The translations under genes and the position numbers were made by a program. Shown here in pieces: positions 50,410 to 59,458 of a DNA stretch of 59,458 bases (positions are counted from its first letter, which is position 1; each line of letters begins with the position of its first letter). The notes below the pieces were generated by a model. It ran no database searches, was not told the DNA's origin, and saw nothing but the letters and a program-made list of their open reading frames with translations. This DNA comes from a bacterium 1xD42-87 (GTDB lineage Bacteria; Bacillota; Clostridia; Lachnospirales; Lachnospiraceae): contig RAYM01000042.1 in the NCBI GenBank assembly GCA_003611805.1, positions 1-59,458 of the forward strand, given 5' to 3'.

Positions 50410-51264
50410 ATGCGGGAAGAATTTGGCAGGACAGAAATGCTTTTGGGTGCAGACGCGATGGACAGGCTCGCCCGCTCCAGAGTGGCAGTCTTTGGCGTGG
50501 GCGGCGTGGGCGGCTATGTGTGCGAGGCGCTTGCGCGCAGCGGCGTGGGCGCCCTTGATCTGATCGACAAGGACAAGGTGGCGGTGTCGAATATCAACCG
50601 GCAGATCATTGCCACACGGGAGACGGTGGGAAGAGAGAAGACCGAAGTGATGCGGGAGCGGATTCTCTCCATCAACCCGGAGGCGCGGGTGCGGGTTTAC
50701 CCCTGCTTTTTTCTGCCGGAAAATGCGGACACATTTCCCTTTGCTGAGTATGATTATGTGGTGGACGCGGTGGACACCGTGACGGCGAAGATCGAGCTGG
50801 TGATGCGCGCGAAAGATGCGGGCGTGCCTGTTATCAGCAGCATGGGGGCGGGCAACAAGCTGGACGCCACGGCTTTTCGCGTGGCGGATATCTACGAGAC
50901 AAAGGTGTGCCCTCTGGCAAGGGTGATGCGCAGGGAACTGAAAAAGAGGAAGGTGGAGCACCTGAAAGTGGTGTATTCCGAGGAAAAACCGATTGTTCCG
51001 GCGGAAGAATATGGGGCGGATGGGCATGACGGGTATGGAGAGGCCACGGCAGAACCTGTTTTGGGTGAGGGTGCGGCGGGCAGAAACAGTGAAGGGGCAC
51101 AGTTGGAGGCGGGATTTTCGCATGATGGTGCGCCGGGGCAGACGGCGGAAGGCGGGAAAAGCAATGTGGTGCGCCGCCAGACGCCCGGCAGCGTCGCTTT
51201 CGTCCCTTCTGTGGCGGGACTCATCATCGCTGGGGAGGTGGTGAAGGATCTGGTAGGCAGATAG
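50410..51264 (+). CDS. tcdA: TcdA-like tRNA threonylcarbamoyladenosine dehydratase (ThiF/E1 family) with an insert
   Basis: 284 residues. ATP-binding Rossmann motif VAVFGVGGVGG (25-35), LIDKDKVAVSNINRQI, and the late core RRQTPGSVAFVPSVAGLIIAGEV. It cyclises t6A in ANN-decoding tRNAs. Between EEKPIVPAEEY and RRQTPGS there is a Gly/Ala/Glu-rich, disordered-looking insert of about 54 residues (about 199-253) that usual TcdA proteins lack or keep very short. The ATG at 50410 has GAGGGA ahead. A GTTATGTCAAC word lies just after the stop. Confidence 0.85.
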   Translation: MREEFGRTEMLLGADAMDRLARSRVAVFGVGGVGGYVCEALARSGVGALDLIDKDKVAVSNINRQIIATRETVGREKTEVMRERILSINPEARVRVYPCFFLPENADTFPFAEYDYVVDAVDTVTAKIELVMRAKDAGVPVISSMGAGNKLDATAFRVADIYETKVCPLARVMRRELKKRKVEHLKVVYSEEKPIVPAEEYGADGHDGYGEATAEPVLGEGAAGRNSEGAQLEAGFSHDGAPGQTAEGGKSNVVRRQTPGSVAFVPSVAGLIIAGEVVKDLVGR

Positions 51265-51306
51265 GAAAAGTTATGTCAACCTGTGAAGAGAAAGACTGTG
51301 TCACTA

Positions 51307-51585
51307 TTATTCCTGCGGCAGACGGTTGTCATCCCGCCTTTTTTTCATTAAACCAAACGACCAGATCAGAAGCCAGAGCAGAATCGGCATCCCGATGGTG
51401 GCGACCAGACATCCGGCAAAAAGCCGCCCGGAGTCGCCGAGGTCTAAGCAGGCTGCCACGAACGCGCCGATATACATGCCGACCAGAAGGACGACGCAGA
51501 CGAGTGCCGCGATTTGTTTCGGGGTTGTTTTTCTTTTCGGATTTTCCGGCTTGCCGTTATCCGGCTGTCTTGTCTGTCGGGACAT
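51307..51585 (-). CDS. small membrane protein, 92 aa, unknown
   Basis: A polar, basic N-terminal 22 residues, then two membrane helices (about 24-46 and 57-77) and a charged tail (KKRRDDNRLPQE). AAAAGGAGAACG lies ahead of the ATG. It is convergent with tcdA. No motif is recognised. Confidence 0.6.
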   Translation of the reverse strand: MSRQTRQPDNGKPENPKRKTTPKQIAALVCVVLLVGMYIGAFVAACLDLGDSGRLFAGCLVATIGMPILLWLLIWSFGLMKKRRDDNRLPQE

Positions 51586-51638
51586 GTGACGTTCTCCTTT
51601 TGGGTTTGTGCATGTGACGAATAGGAATCAGGTTACTG

Positions 51639-52013
51639 TTACTTTTCCAGAATCCATTCCCCATTTATATATGTAAAGGTTAAATGGAAATCCGTATTTA
51701 TGTAGCTGCCGACATATTCCACACAGACGCTGTCGGCGCTGACCTCAACCCATGACGGTTCAAACTGGTAACTTTTAACACCGAACTGCGGGTGTTTTTC
51801 ATAGTCCTGTTTCGTATCATTTTGTGCAAGGTTATCTATCTCATTAAAATGCGCAAGGAGACGAATGAAATCTTCTTTTGGAATCGTATTTCCGCCATAA
51901 AATTCTATTTCAGTTTCGCTGTCTGTGACGATATCGGGAACTGTCTCCAGTTTCTGTATATGTTCCACCAAATCTGAAAAGTGATAGCGGTTTATCGGAA
52001 AATTTTCATCCAT
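51639..52013 (-). CDS. hypothetical protein, 124 aa (immunity- or cystatin-like)
   Basis: Acidic and soluble. The C-terminal half has alternating strands (SWVEVSADSVCVEYVGSYIN then HLTFTYINGEWILEK) after a helix, in the manner of small cystatin-like immunity proteins. AT-rich compared with its neighbours. The ribosome site (AGATAATC) is poor. It is not recognised, and context does not help. Confidence 0.55.
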   Translation of the reverse strand: MDENFPINRYHFSDLVEHIQKLETVPDIVTDSETEIEFYGGNTIPKEDFIRLLAHFNEIDNLAQNDTKQDYEKHPQFGVKSYQFEPSWVEVSADSVCVEYVGSYINTDFHLTFTYINGEWILEK

Positions 52014-52284
52014 ATGATTATCTCTTCTGCCTTTATCTGAATCATTATTAGCTGTTAAATTTATAGACTTAATTATAAAGGATGGGACTTTTATTTACAA
52101 CGTATATTTATGGGCAGAAACGGATGGAACGAGCCAGACAAATGAAAGGATAGCCGCTGATTGTATTTCCACCGTGCATATGGTAGAATAAAAGCCATTG
52201 TACAGCGTTAGAGCCAGTCTGGAGAAAATGGTGAATGCTGTTTCAAAAACCGGCATGCAAACGAGCAGGAAAATGGAGGCAAAA

Positions 52285-54849
52285 ATGCACAAAATGACTT
52301 TAAACGGCGACAACTGGCGGATGCAGATCGTAGGGGAAAAGGATATGTACGGCGTAAACGGGAAGACACTTCCTGCGAAGATTCCCGGTTCTGTCTATGG
52401 GAATCTGTTAGAGCAGGGACTGATGCCCGACCCCTATGACAGGATGAACGAGCTGGACGCGCTTCCGCTGATGGACAATGATTTTGTTTTTGAGACGGAT
52501 TTTACGCTGACCGAGGAACAGCTTGCGGCGGACTATCTGTTGCTTCGTTTTGAGGGGATTGATACGCTTGCGAAAGTCTTCCTTAACGGCAGAGTTTTAG
52601 GAGAAACGAACAATATGCACCGTATCTGGGAGTTTGATCTCGGGTGGACGGCATGTGCCGGGGGAAATACGCTCCGGGTGGAAATTGCTTCGCCGACCCG
52701 GTACATTGAGGAGGAGAACCAGAAGGTCTTTACGGGCGGTTCCACAGACGCCATGCGCGGGTTTCCCCATCTGCGGAAGGCGCACTGTATGTTCGGCTGG
52801 GACTGGGGCCCGAGGCTGCCCGACGCGGGGATATTCCGGGAGGTGTCGGTTCTATCCGGGATGAAATCCAGAATTGAACAGGTTTACATAAATTTGGACA
52901 CGGAACACAGACAGAATGGTGCGGCAGATTCGGTTGATATAAATTTTGACGTTACATGTCGTATCTTCGGGAGCATAGGCGATTACGGGAACGAAAACGA
53001 GCTGCGAGTCGCGCTTTATGACCCGGAAGGCGCGCTGGTTGCGGAGAAATCTTCCAAAAGCGGGATATTGCGCGGGCCAGAGGAGCAGGCGGAGCGTGTA
53101 GAAAATGCGGGATATGAGGACGGGGACGACTGGGCCACCATCACCGTGAAAAATCCGAGACGTTGGTGGCCGAACGGTTTTGGGGAACAGCCTCTTTATC
53201 GGGCGGAGGTGACGCTTTTAGACGAGGAGGGTAATGTACTTGACAAATGGAGCCGTCGGATCGGCCTGCGTACGCTGACAGTGAATACGGAAAAGGACGA
53301 GTGGGGATCGTGCTTTGCCCATGAGGTGAACGGCGTAAAAATCTTTGCCATGGGCGCGGACTACATTCCCGAAGACAATATTTTTTCCAGAATCACGCCG
53401 GAGCGCACCCGCTGCCTGTTGGAGGATGCGGCGGCGGCGAACTACAACTGCATCCGTGTGTGGGGCGGCGGTTATTACCCGGACGACTGGTTTTTTGACA
53501 TCTGCGACGAACTGGGGCTGATTGTGTGGCAGGATTTCATGTTTGCCTGCGCGTCCTATGAGTTGGACGATGATTTCGAGCGCAATATCAGCGCGGAGAT
53601 TCAGGATAATGTGCGTAGAATCCGCCACCATGCCTGTCTGGGACTCTGGTGCGGCAACAACGAGATGGAGACGCAGACTTTGGACGGCGCATGGCAGCCT
53701 TCCATCAAGCAGAAGTGTGATTATATTAAGATTTTTGAATATATTATCCCAAAGATTCTGGAAGTGGAAGATCCGGTTACCTTCTACTGGCCGTCCTCGC
53801 CTTCTTCGGGGGGAAATTATGACAATCCGTGGGACGAGAACAGGGGGGATACCCATTACTGGGCGGTGTGGCACGGGAATAAGCCCTTTACGGACTATCG
53901 GAACTACTATTTCCGTTATATGTCCGAGTTCGGGTTCCAGTCTTTCCCGTGCTTAAAGACGGTGGAGAGTTTTACCGCGTCAGAGGACCGCAATATTTTT
54001 TCACGGGTGATGGAGATGCACCAGCGGAACGTGGCGGCAAACGGCAAGATTATGACTTATCTCTCCGCAACCTACCTCTATCCGACGGATTTTGGGATGC
54101 TTTTGTACGCGTCCCAGCTTCTGCAGGCGGACGCCATCCGCTACGGCATCGAGCACTTCCGCAGGAATCGGGGCAGATGTATGGGTGCGGTGGTATGGCA
54201 GCTAAACGATATCTGGCCGGTGGCTTCCTGGGCGAGCATCGACTACTACGGCAGATGGAAGGCGCTGCACTATGTGGAGAAGAGAGCCTTTGCGCCGGTG
54301 ATGATTTCCTGTGAGGAGGTCGGCGAACTTTCCGAGAGACCGTTCTGTGTGGCACAGCCGGAACCCATCGAGAAGTCCGCGAGACTGCATGTGGCGAACG
54401 AGACGATGGCGCGGGTGGACGGTATGGTGAGATGGAGCCTGAGAAAGTCGGACGGCGGGGTAATTTTGGAAGGCGCGCAGAAAGTCAGCGTGGAACCGTT
54501 GTCAGGGCTGTGGCTTGAAAAAATGGATTTCTCTGCTTATGACGAGTTGGAGGTTTACATAAGTTATTCCTTTGAACAGGGCGGAGAGATTGTTTCGGAA
54601 AACACTACGCTGTTTACCGCGCCCAAGCATTTCCATTTCCATGACCCGAAGCTGTCATGGCGCAGGGAGGGAAATACCCTCGTTGTCAGCGCCGCAGCTT
54701 ACGCGAAGTATGTGGAGATCGAGGGCGTGGATGGGGATGTGAAACTCTCCGACAATTTCTTCGACATGAATCCCGGGGAAAAGCGGGTGGAGATCGTTGC
54801 GGGAGACACGGCGGCGTTTACGCTTAAGTCGGTGTATCAGATACGGTGA
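52285..54849 (+). CDS. beta-mannosidase (GH2)
   Basis: 854 residues without a signal peptide, so cytosolic. Jelly-roll N-domain (IPGSVYGNLLEQGLMPDPY, CMFGWDWGPRLPDAGI), immunoglobulin-like domain, then the TIM barrel with VWGGGYYPDDWFFDICDELG, the acid/base Glu in WCGNNEME (E460) and the nucleophile in YMSEFGFQSFP (E548). These are the hallmarks of GH2 beta-mannosidases, which release mannose from short manno-oligosaccharides. GGAGG lies 5 bases before the ATG at 52285. An earlier in-frame start at 52198 is unlikely. Two copies of GTTTACATAA lie in the gene. It stands alone. Confidence 0.92.
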   Translation: MHKMTLNGDNWRMQIVGEKDMYGVNGKTLPAKIPGSVYGNLLEQGLMPDPYDRMNELDALPLMDNDFVFETDFTLTEEQLAADYLLLRFEGIDTLAKVFLNGRVLGETNNMHRIWEFDLGWTACAGGNTLRVEIASPTRYIEEENQKVFTGGSTDAMRGFPHLRKAHCMFGWDWGPRLPDAGIFREVSVLSGMKSRIEQVYINLDTEHRQNGAADSVDINFDVTCRIFGSIGDYGNENELRVALYDPEGALVAEKSSKSGILRGPEEQAERVENAGYEDGDDWATITVKNPRRWWPNGFGEQPLYRAEVTLLDEEGNVLDKWSRRIGLRTLTVNTEKDEWGSCFAHEVNGVKIFAMGADYIPEDNIFSRITPERTRCLLEDAAAANYNCIRVWGGGYYPDDWFFDICDELGLIVWQDFMFACASYELDDDFERNISAEIQDNVRRIRHHACLGLWCGNNEMETQTLDGAWQPSIKQKCDYIKIFEYIIPKILEVEDPVTFYWPSSPSSGGNYDNPWDENRGDTHYWAVWHGNKPFTDYRNYYFRYMSEFGFQSFPCLKTVESFTASEDRNIFSRVMEMHQRNVAANGKIMTYLSATYLYPTDFGMLLYASQLLQADAIRYGIEHFRRNRGRCMGAVVWQLNDIWPVASWASIDYYGRWKALHYVEKRAFAPVMISCEEVGELSERPFCVAQPEPIEKSARLHVANETMARVDGMVRWSLRKSDGGVILEGAQKVSVEPLSGLWLEKMDFSAYDELEVYISYSFEQGGEIVSENTTLFTAPKHFHFHDPKLSWRREGNTLVVSAAAYAKYVEIEGVDGDVKLSDNFFDMNPGEKRVEIVAGDTAAFTLKSVYQIR

Positions 54850-54954
54850 GGGTGTATGCAGCCAACTCGAAAAATCATATACAGAGCGATTTTACCCGCG
54901 GAATAGTACAAGGCTGAGCTGCTGCCAGATCCATACCATGCACTTGCTGCTAAC

Positions 54955-54983
54955 TGGACTTTGTACCTCATATGTGATATACT
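54955..54983 (+). promoter_or_regulatory. promoter of the 49-aa protein gene
   Basis: TGGACT (54955-54960), 17 bases, then TATACT (54978-54983) with an extended TG one base upstream. It is about 47 bases ahead of the small gene. Confidence 0.65.
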
Positions 54984-55030
54984 TACACTGTAACAATCAA
55001 TAAATCACACCATAGAAAGTAGGTGGCTAT

Positions 55031-55180
55031 ATGGGTATGAGTGATCAGCAATTTGAAGTTTACAATGCTTTGTTAACTTTTGTAGATGAACTGATAGACA
55101 GAGAGCAGGATGAAAAAGAAAGAGAAAAGTTAAAACTTCGCAAGAAGAATATACTTGCGAATAACAAAGAAATAACTTGA
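55031..55180 (+). CDS. small hypothetical protein, 49 aa
   Basis: An ATG at 55031 with AGGTGG 6 bases ahead. The product starts MGMSDQQFEVYNALLTFVDE, is entirely helical and strongly charged in its second half, and ends NNKEIT. It has its own promoter and terminator, so it is a real single-gene unit. AT-rich. The function is unknown. Confidence 0.65.
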   Translation: MGMSDQQFEVYNALLTFVDELIDREQDEKEREKLKLRKKNILANNKEIT

Positions 55181-55197
55181 CAAATAACTGGATGAAT

Positions 55198-55243
55198 AAA
55201 AGTGTAAGGTCTGTTTCATTATTATGGCTTTACACTTTTTTCA
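55198..55243 (+). terminator. terminator of the 49-aa protein gene
   Basis: AAAAGTGTAA (55198-55207) pairs with TTACACTTTT (55230-55239), continuing into more T. Confidence 0.85.
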
Positions 55244-55329
55244 TTAGCTGATATGCACGCAAACTGTCCGAACAGATTTAGAACATTGAAAGAGGAAGGC
55301 TTGAAAAGATGCGGCAGGAAGAACCCAAA

Positions 55330-56925
55330 ATGAAAAGAAACACAATATTTTTATCAGCCATAGCGGGAACCCTGCTTTTGACAGCCTGCGGGGGCGGTTC
55401 TGTGGGAAGACAGGCGGACAACGCCATCGTCGCTGATACGGACGAAACTGAAAATGGCATGGCGGGGACAGAAGAGAATACCGCCGCGGCGGAGCCGGAA
55501 AATTGTGCGCTGCCGGATGAAAGGACAGAGCAGACGGAGGAGAATGCGGTGCAGGAAGCCGGTTTCCCGGGAGAAGGCGCGGAGCAGGTGGACCGTGGGC
55601 AGGAAGAGAACGCCACGCAGGGGGATCAGGATACAGACGCGGAGCTGGAAGAAAAACCGGAACAGGGCGGCCCCGAAACGGATGGCTCGCCGAAAGAAGC
55701 GCCGCGGTTACCAGAGACAGGCGGACAGCTTATGGATTTCGTGCCGGACGGCTGGGAGCTTTTTGACAGCGTGGAACTGGATTTCAACGAGGACGGCATT
55801 TCTGATTATGTGGGCGTGCTGCAGGCGGTGATGGAAGATGAGGAGGGGGGTCAGACATATCTTCTGCAATATCCCCGGGTTCTGTTTGCCATAGTGGGCG
55901 AGGGGAAAGCGGGGTATCGTCTGGATTTTCAAGATATGAATGTCATACGCAAAAGGGACGAAGGGGGCGTCTACGGGGATCCCTATCAGCCGTTGACCGC
56001 GGAGGGGACCTCTTTTACCACGCACACTTACGGCGGCAGCGCGTGGAGATGGTGCGAGGACTATACCTACTCGTACCGGGAGGGGACTTGGTGGCTCACA
56101 TCGTCGGAGGAAGCTTACGGGTATGGCGATTATATTACGGATTACGAGAAGAACGACTGGGAGAGCGGCGTAGGAATCAGAAAAGAGAGAAGTGATGACT
56201 GGGGACCTATGGAGGAAAACTTTGCGCTTTCGGAAAACGGTGGCTGGGAGTCGGTCGGATATGACCTGGAATACGAGGTGCCGCTGGATGCGCAGATGAC
56301 GCTGGAGCAGGCGGGAAAACGCTGGTGGCTTGCGCCTGACCGCGTGACGGACTGGGAAGTGAAGGAAAAGATAATTGCGGAGGATGTGACGGACCCGGAG
56401 GATATGACAGAGCTTCCCGGTGAGGCGTATATATATTATAATGATGAGAACCGCGTCCTTTATATCTGTCATTCCGGCGCAGGGACAGACAGGGATTTTT
56501 ATTATCTTGTCATGTATGACTTGCAGGATCAGATACTGTCTGTGCTGGCACAGGAGGTATCCGAAATTCAATATCCGAGGTTTTATGACGGGAAAATCTA
56601 CTATACGACTGAGATCGTGGAGGACGTCACATATAGGACGGAGGAGGACGGAAAAGAACAGATCACAAAAGAGGCGGATGCCGTCGGCGTCAGGCTGAAC
56701 AGGATGGAGCCTGACGGGACGGGAAAAGAAGTGATCTTTGCGTACCGCTGTCTGGAAACCGTGCCGGGAATCATGGAGAGCAGGCTCCCCTATGTGTCGA
56801 TGCCCTATGAGCTAAACGGGGGCGAGATTGTGGCGGAGGTGTATGTGGGTGGGGAACCCCATCCGTTCTATCGGATGAAAACCGATGGCAGCGGGCGGGA
56901 GAGGATCGGGCAGGTGCCGAAGTGA
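55330..56925 (+). CDS. lipoprotein with C-terminal DUF5050-like region, 531 aa
   Basis: Lipobox LLTAC (Cys about 19 from the ATG at 55330, which has AGGAAG 8 bases ahead; an ATG at 55309 is in frame). An acidic, Gln/Glu-rich disordered spacer runs to about residue 125. Two mixed domains follow: residues about 130-260 with Trp/Tyr/Asp-rich strands (VELDFNEDGISDYVGVLQ, a calcium-loop-like turn) and a C-terminal part (about 370-531) whose strands end in RMEPDGTGKEVIF and RMKTDGSGRERIG, the repeat style of DUF5050 beta-propellers. It is extracellular. The substrate is unknown. Confidence 0.72.
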   Translation: MKRNTIFLSAIAGTLLLTACGGGSVGRQADNAIVADTDETENGMAGTEENTAAAEPENCALPDERTEQTEENAVQEAGFPGEGAEQVDRGQEENATQGDQDTDAELEEKPEQGGPETDGSPKEAPRLPETGGQLMDFVPDGWELFDSVELDFNEDGISDYVGVLQAVMEDEEGGQTYLLQYPRVLFAIVGEGKAGYRLDFQDMNVIRKRDEGGVYGDPYQPLTAEGTSFTTHTYGGSAWRWCEDYTYSYREGTWWLTSSEEAYGYGDYITDYEKNDWESGVGIRKERSDDWGPMEENFALSENGGWESVGYDLEYEVPLDAQMTLEQAGKRWWLAPDRVTDWEVKEKIIAEDVTDPEDMTELPGEAYIYYNDENRVLYICHSGAGTDRDFYYLVMYDLQDQILSVLAQEVSEIQYPRFYDGKIYYTTEIVEDVTYRTEEDGKEQITKEADAVGVRLNRMEPDGTGKEVIFAYRCLETVPGIMESRLPYVSMPYELNGGEIVAEVYVGGEPHPFYRMKTDGSGRERIGQVPK

Positions 56926-57058
56926 GATATAGTCGCAGGCTACGGCAACATGCCTTATACTGAAACCGGGTATTCTTTTTGGAGAGTTGACTGGTAATAT
57001 TGTCATAGTTAATCCCCGCCGCCTACTCTATTGATAAAAGCGGGGAAATAGGTGTAAA

Positions 57059-57166
57059 ATGAGGAAGAATACAAATACGCTGTCACTCGGTGTCACGCTG
57101 CTGTATTCCACGCCCAGGGTATTCGGCGCGCTGGGCAGTATCCCCTATGTGAAGGGGAGAAGATAA
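57059..57166 (+). CDS. possible 35-aa peptide ahead of deoB
   Basis: An ATG-started frame (MRKNTNTLSLGVTLLYSTP, ending VKGRR) lies directly before the ribosome site of deoB. No ribosome site of its own is seen. It could be a leader or a chance frame. Confidence 0.2.
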   Translation: MRKNTNTLSLGVTLLYSTPRVFGALGSIPYVKGRR

Positions 57167-57181
57167 GAACAGGAGGCAAAA

Positions 57182-58372
57182 ATGAGCAGATATAAGAGAA
57201 TATTTATCATTGTGATTGATTCGCTCGGCGTGGGCGCGCTGCCAGACGCCGCGGCGTACGGTGATGCGGGGACGGACACGCTTGGACATATTGCGGAAAA
57301 CACGGATCCCTTCCGTATCCCCAATCTGCAAAAGCTTGGCATGGCAAACCTGCATTCCCTGAAAGGGGTGGACCCGGCGGAGAAGCCGCTCGCCTATTTT
57401 GCGAAACTGAATGAGGCGAGCGCGGGCAAGGACACCATGACGGGACATTGGGAGATGATGGGGCTGCATGTCACCACGCCATTCCAGACCTTTACGGAGA
57501 CGGGATTTCCCAAGGAACTGATAGACGAACTGTCCGCCAGAACCGGGCGAACCATCATCGGCAACAAGAGCGCCAGCGGCACGGAGATTCTGGAGGAGCT
57601 GGCGGAGGAGGAGATCGCCACAGGGCATATGATCGTGTACACGTCGGCGGACTCCGTGCTGCAGATCTGCGGCAACGAGGAGACTTTCGGGCTTGACGAG
57701 CTGTACCGCTGCTGCGAGATCGCGAGGGAGCTCACCATGCGGGACGAGTGGAAGGTCGGCAGGGTCATCGCCAGACCTTATGTGGGAAAGAAGCGCGGCG
57801 AGTTTAAGCGCACAAGCAACCGCCATGACTATGCGTTGAAGCCCTTTGGAAGGACGGCGCTCAACGCCTTAAAGGATGCCGGGCTTTCGGTGATCTCCGT
57901 GGGCAAGATATATGATATTTTTGACGGGGAAGGGCTAACAGAGTCCAACAAGTCCAAGAGTTCCGTGCATGGCATGGAGCAGACCATCGGGATTGCAAAG
58001 AGGGACTTCACGGGACTGTGTTATGTAAACCTTGTGGACTTTGACGCCCTCTGGGGACACCGCAGGGATGTGGCGGGCTACGCGAAAGAACTGGAAAAGT
58101 TTGACGAGAAGTTAGGGGAGCTGCTTCCCCTTCTGAAAGAGGACGATTTGCTGATCCTCACGGCGGACCACGGCAACGACCCGACCCACACGGGGACGGA
58201 CCACACAAGGGAGAGAGTGCCATTTCTGGCGTACTCCCCGTCCATGCAGGGCGCGGGAAGGCTGCCCGACGGGGACTGCTTTGCGCTGATCGGCGCAACC
58301 ATCGCGGACAATTTCGGTCTGCAGATGCCGGAGGGGACGATCGGGAAGTCGGTGCTTGCGGAACTGAAGTAG
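57182..58372 (+). CDS. deoB: phosphopentomutase
   Basis: 396 residues of the alkaline-phosphatase superfamily. It converts (deoxy)ribose 1-phosphate to the 5-phosphate in nucleoside breakdown. Metal ligands are in IVIDSLGVG, the phospho-acceptor Thr in [15 protein letters not shown], and further ligands in [19 protein letters not shown] and GTDHTRE. GGAGG precedes the ATG. It is followed by deoC after 123 bases, and the two enzymes act in sequence. Confidence 0.96.
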   Translation: MSRYKRIFIIVIDSLGVGALPDAAAYGDAGTDTLGHIAENTDPFRIPNLQKLGMANLHSLKGVDPAEKPLAYFAKLNEASAGKDTMTGHWEMMGLHVTTPFQTFTETGFPKELIDELSARTGRTIIGNKSASGTEILEELAEEEIATGHMIVYTSADSVLQICGNEETFGLDELYRCCEIARELTMRDEWKVGRVIARPYVGKKRGEFKRTSNRHDYALKPFGRTALNALKDAGLSVISVGKIYDIFDGEGLTESNKSKSSVHGMEQTIGIAKRDFTGLCYVNLVDFDALWGHRRDVAGYAKELEKFDEKLGELLPLLKEDDLLILTADHGNDPTHTGTDHTRERVPFLAYSPSMQGAGRLPDGDCFALIGATIADNFGLQMPEGTIGKSVLAELK

Positions 58373-58495
58373 GAGAAGTGGTTCGGTTGTATACGCACAG
58401 ATACGTGTATCCTGTCAGCGCAGGACAGAGGTGAAATGCAGTAGGAAAAATGCATCATCGGAGGACAATTATCATAGAAAGAAAGGGGCAGACAC

Positions 58496-59137
58496 ATGGA
58501 CAAGAAAGAAATTTTAAAGAAGGTAGATCACACCCTGTTGGCACAGACCGCCACATGGGAGGAAATCAAGGCAATTCTCGACGCCGGAATGCAGTATGGG
58601 ACGGCTTCCGCCTGTATCCCGGCTTCCTATGTGAAGCGGGCGGCAGACTATGTGCAGGGGAAACTGCCGATCTGTACCGTGATCGGTTTCCCAAACGGCT
58701 ACAGCACCACAGCGGTAAAGGTGTTTGAGACGAAGGACGCCGTGGCAAACGGCGCGGCGGAGATCGATATGGTCATCAATATCGGAATGGTCAAGGATGG
58801 TCTCTATGACGAGGTAGAAGAGGAGATCAGAAAGGTGCATGAGGCGTGTGACGGCAAAATCCTGAAAGTGATTATCGAGACCTGCCTTCTGACGGAGGAG
58901 GAAAAGATAAAGATGTGCGAAATTGTCACGAAGGCGGGCGCGGAATACATCAAGACATCCACCGGGTTTTCCACGGGAGGAGCCACTTTTGCGGATGTCG
59001 CCCTTATGAAAGAGCATGTGGGAGAGCACGTGAAGATCAAGGCGGCGGGCGGCATCGCATCCTTTGACGATGCGGAAGAGTTTATCAGGCTTGGCGCGGA
59101 CAGGCTGGGAACAAGCCGTCTGGCGAAAGGGGTATAA
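58496..59137 (+). CDS. deoC: deoxyribose-phosphate aldolase
   Basis: 213 residues, TIM barrel. It splits deoxyribose 5-phosphate into acetaldehyde and glyceraldehyde 3-phosphate. The Schiff-base Lys is in YIKTSTGF (K153), the helper Lys in KIKAAGGI (K182) and the Asp in EIDMVIN (D91). GAAAGGGG precedes the ATG. It completes the deoB-deoC nucleoside salvage pair. A very strong terminator follows. Confidence 0.96.
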   Translation: MDKKEILKKVDHTLLAQTATWEEIKAILDAGMQYGTASACIPASYVKRAADYVQGKLPICTVIGFPNGYSTTAVKVFETKDAVANGAAEIDMVINIGMVKDGLYDEVEEEIRKVHEACDGKILKVIIETCLLTEEEKIKMCEIVTKAGAEYIKTSTGFSTGGATFADVALMKEHVGEHVKIKAAGGIASFDDAEEFIRLGADRLGTSRLAKGV

Positions 59138-59162
59138 CCGGGAAGTGAAAAGAGGATGGAAA

Positions 59163-59199
59163 GCCCCCGGAACACAGGTAAAGTTCCGGGGGCTTCCTT
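59163..59199 (+). terminator. terminator of deoC
   Basis: GCCCCCGGAAC (59163-59173) pairs perfectly with GTTCCGGGGGC (59183-59193), then TTCCTT. Confidence 0.9.
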
Positions 59200-59458
59200 A
59201 GGGGAGGATAAGTATTTCTTATCTTTTGCTTAGTATCATTGTTGCCTGTTTTGCGGGCTTTATACACTTTCCTAAAAAGTTTTACAACTTTTTTACAACT
59301 TTTCAATTTAGCCTCGATATGGTAGAAATTTTATGGAGAGAACAATTATGCTTTTTGGTGAATAAAGCCTTACCAATATTTATCCTGAATTATTCACGGA
59401 ACAGTATCTGAACTGATAACTGTGCCATGAATCTAAAAATTTATCCATGCAGACATAA
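59200..59458. other. AT-rich stretch without a recognised gene
   Basis: The last 259 bases hold no frame that I trust. A 61-codon plus-strand frame is hydrophobic and lacks a ribosome site. Direct repeats of TTTTTTACAACTTT type occur near 59276-59305. This may be the promoter region of a gene beyond the window. Confidence 0.3.

Noticed and set aside
59226..59411. 61-codon hydrophobic frame at the right end
   Set aside because: No ribosome site, lies right after a terminator in low-complexity AT-rich DNA, and resembles no family.
1..59458. CRISPR array or restriction-modification system
   Set aside because: I saw no regularly spaced repeats of CRISPR form and no methyltransferase, restriction or Cas motifs. 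The recurring GTTTACATAA word is irregularly spaced.

Overview
This window looks like chromosomal DNA of a spore-forming gut clostridium, most likely of the Lachnospiraceae. The evidence is sigma-A promoters and strong Shine-Dalgarno sites, a CIRCE element, an HtpG, a YtaF-type sporulation protein, an A-type flavoprotein (FprA) typical of anaerobes, a SleC-type cortex-lytic enzyme, and a four-gene cluster that I associate with Lachnospiraceae (DUF5717/DUF5716 from memory, not searched). Host genes are fairly GC-rich. One ~4.3 kb segment (21.94-26.22 kb) is clearly AT-rich.

Layout. 0-7 kb: tRNA-Gly, greA, a Ca2+-type P-type ATPase, ytaF with tandem copies of its own 3' end, and a beta-CASP nuclease-like protein. 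7-12.5 kb: thyA-folA, a hybrid histidine kinase with REC and HPt domains, a branched-chain aminotransferase, and a PHP phosphoesterase. 12.5-15 kb: a PrsA-like lipoprotein and a small decaying cluster of immunity-like genes. 15-20 kb: htpG behind a CIRCE operator, and a GH51 lipoprotein. 20-27 kb: remnants of an HxlR/flavin-protein pair, an HD hydrolase, and a sleC-like gene split by an integrated element. 27-34 kb: a four-gene cluster (large beta/helical-repeat protein, Hsp70/actin-like protein, TPR protein, membrane coiled-coil protein). 34-38.4 kb: purB, MITE-like palindromic repeats, a truncated gene, a cation diffusion facilitator, and a candidate orphan structured RNA. 38.4-45.3 kb: a heavy-metal ATPase, degenerate M23 protein plus bactofilin, rarA, purA, and a short-chain dehydrogenase. 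45.4-59.5 kb: HAD, FprA, MATE, TcdA, a GH2 beta-mannosidase, lipoproteins, deoB and deoC.

The most striking feature is the split sleC-like gene. Its two halves lie 4,267 bp apart, each carrying the same 15-bp sequence. Joining them at that sequence gives one uninterrupted 431-codon reading frame. The inserted DNA encodes a large serine recombinase, a TnpW-like small protein, a lipoprotein and a candidate hydrophobic toxin. This is the arrangement of skin-like elements that interrupt sporulation genes in other Firmicutes. Whether it excises during sporulation is inference.

A second candidate for an undescribed system is the four-gene cluster at 27-34 kb. It has a leaderless-looking start and a highly structured intercistronic RNA with two mutually exclusive foldings. 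A short DNA word, GTTTACATAA and close variants, recurs at 14 places in coding and noncoding DNA in several reading frames, far more often than chance predicts.
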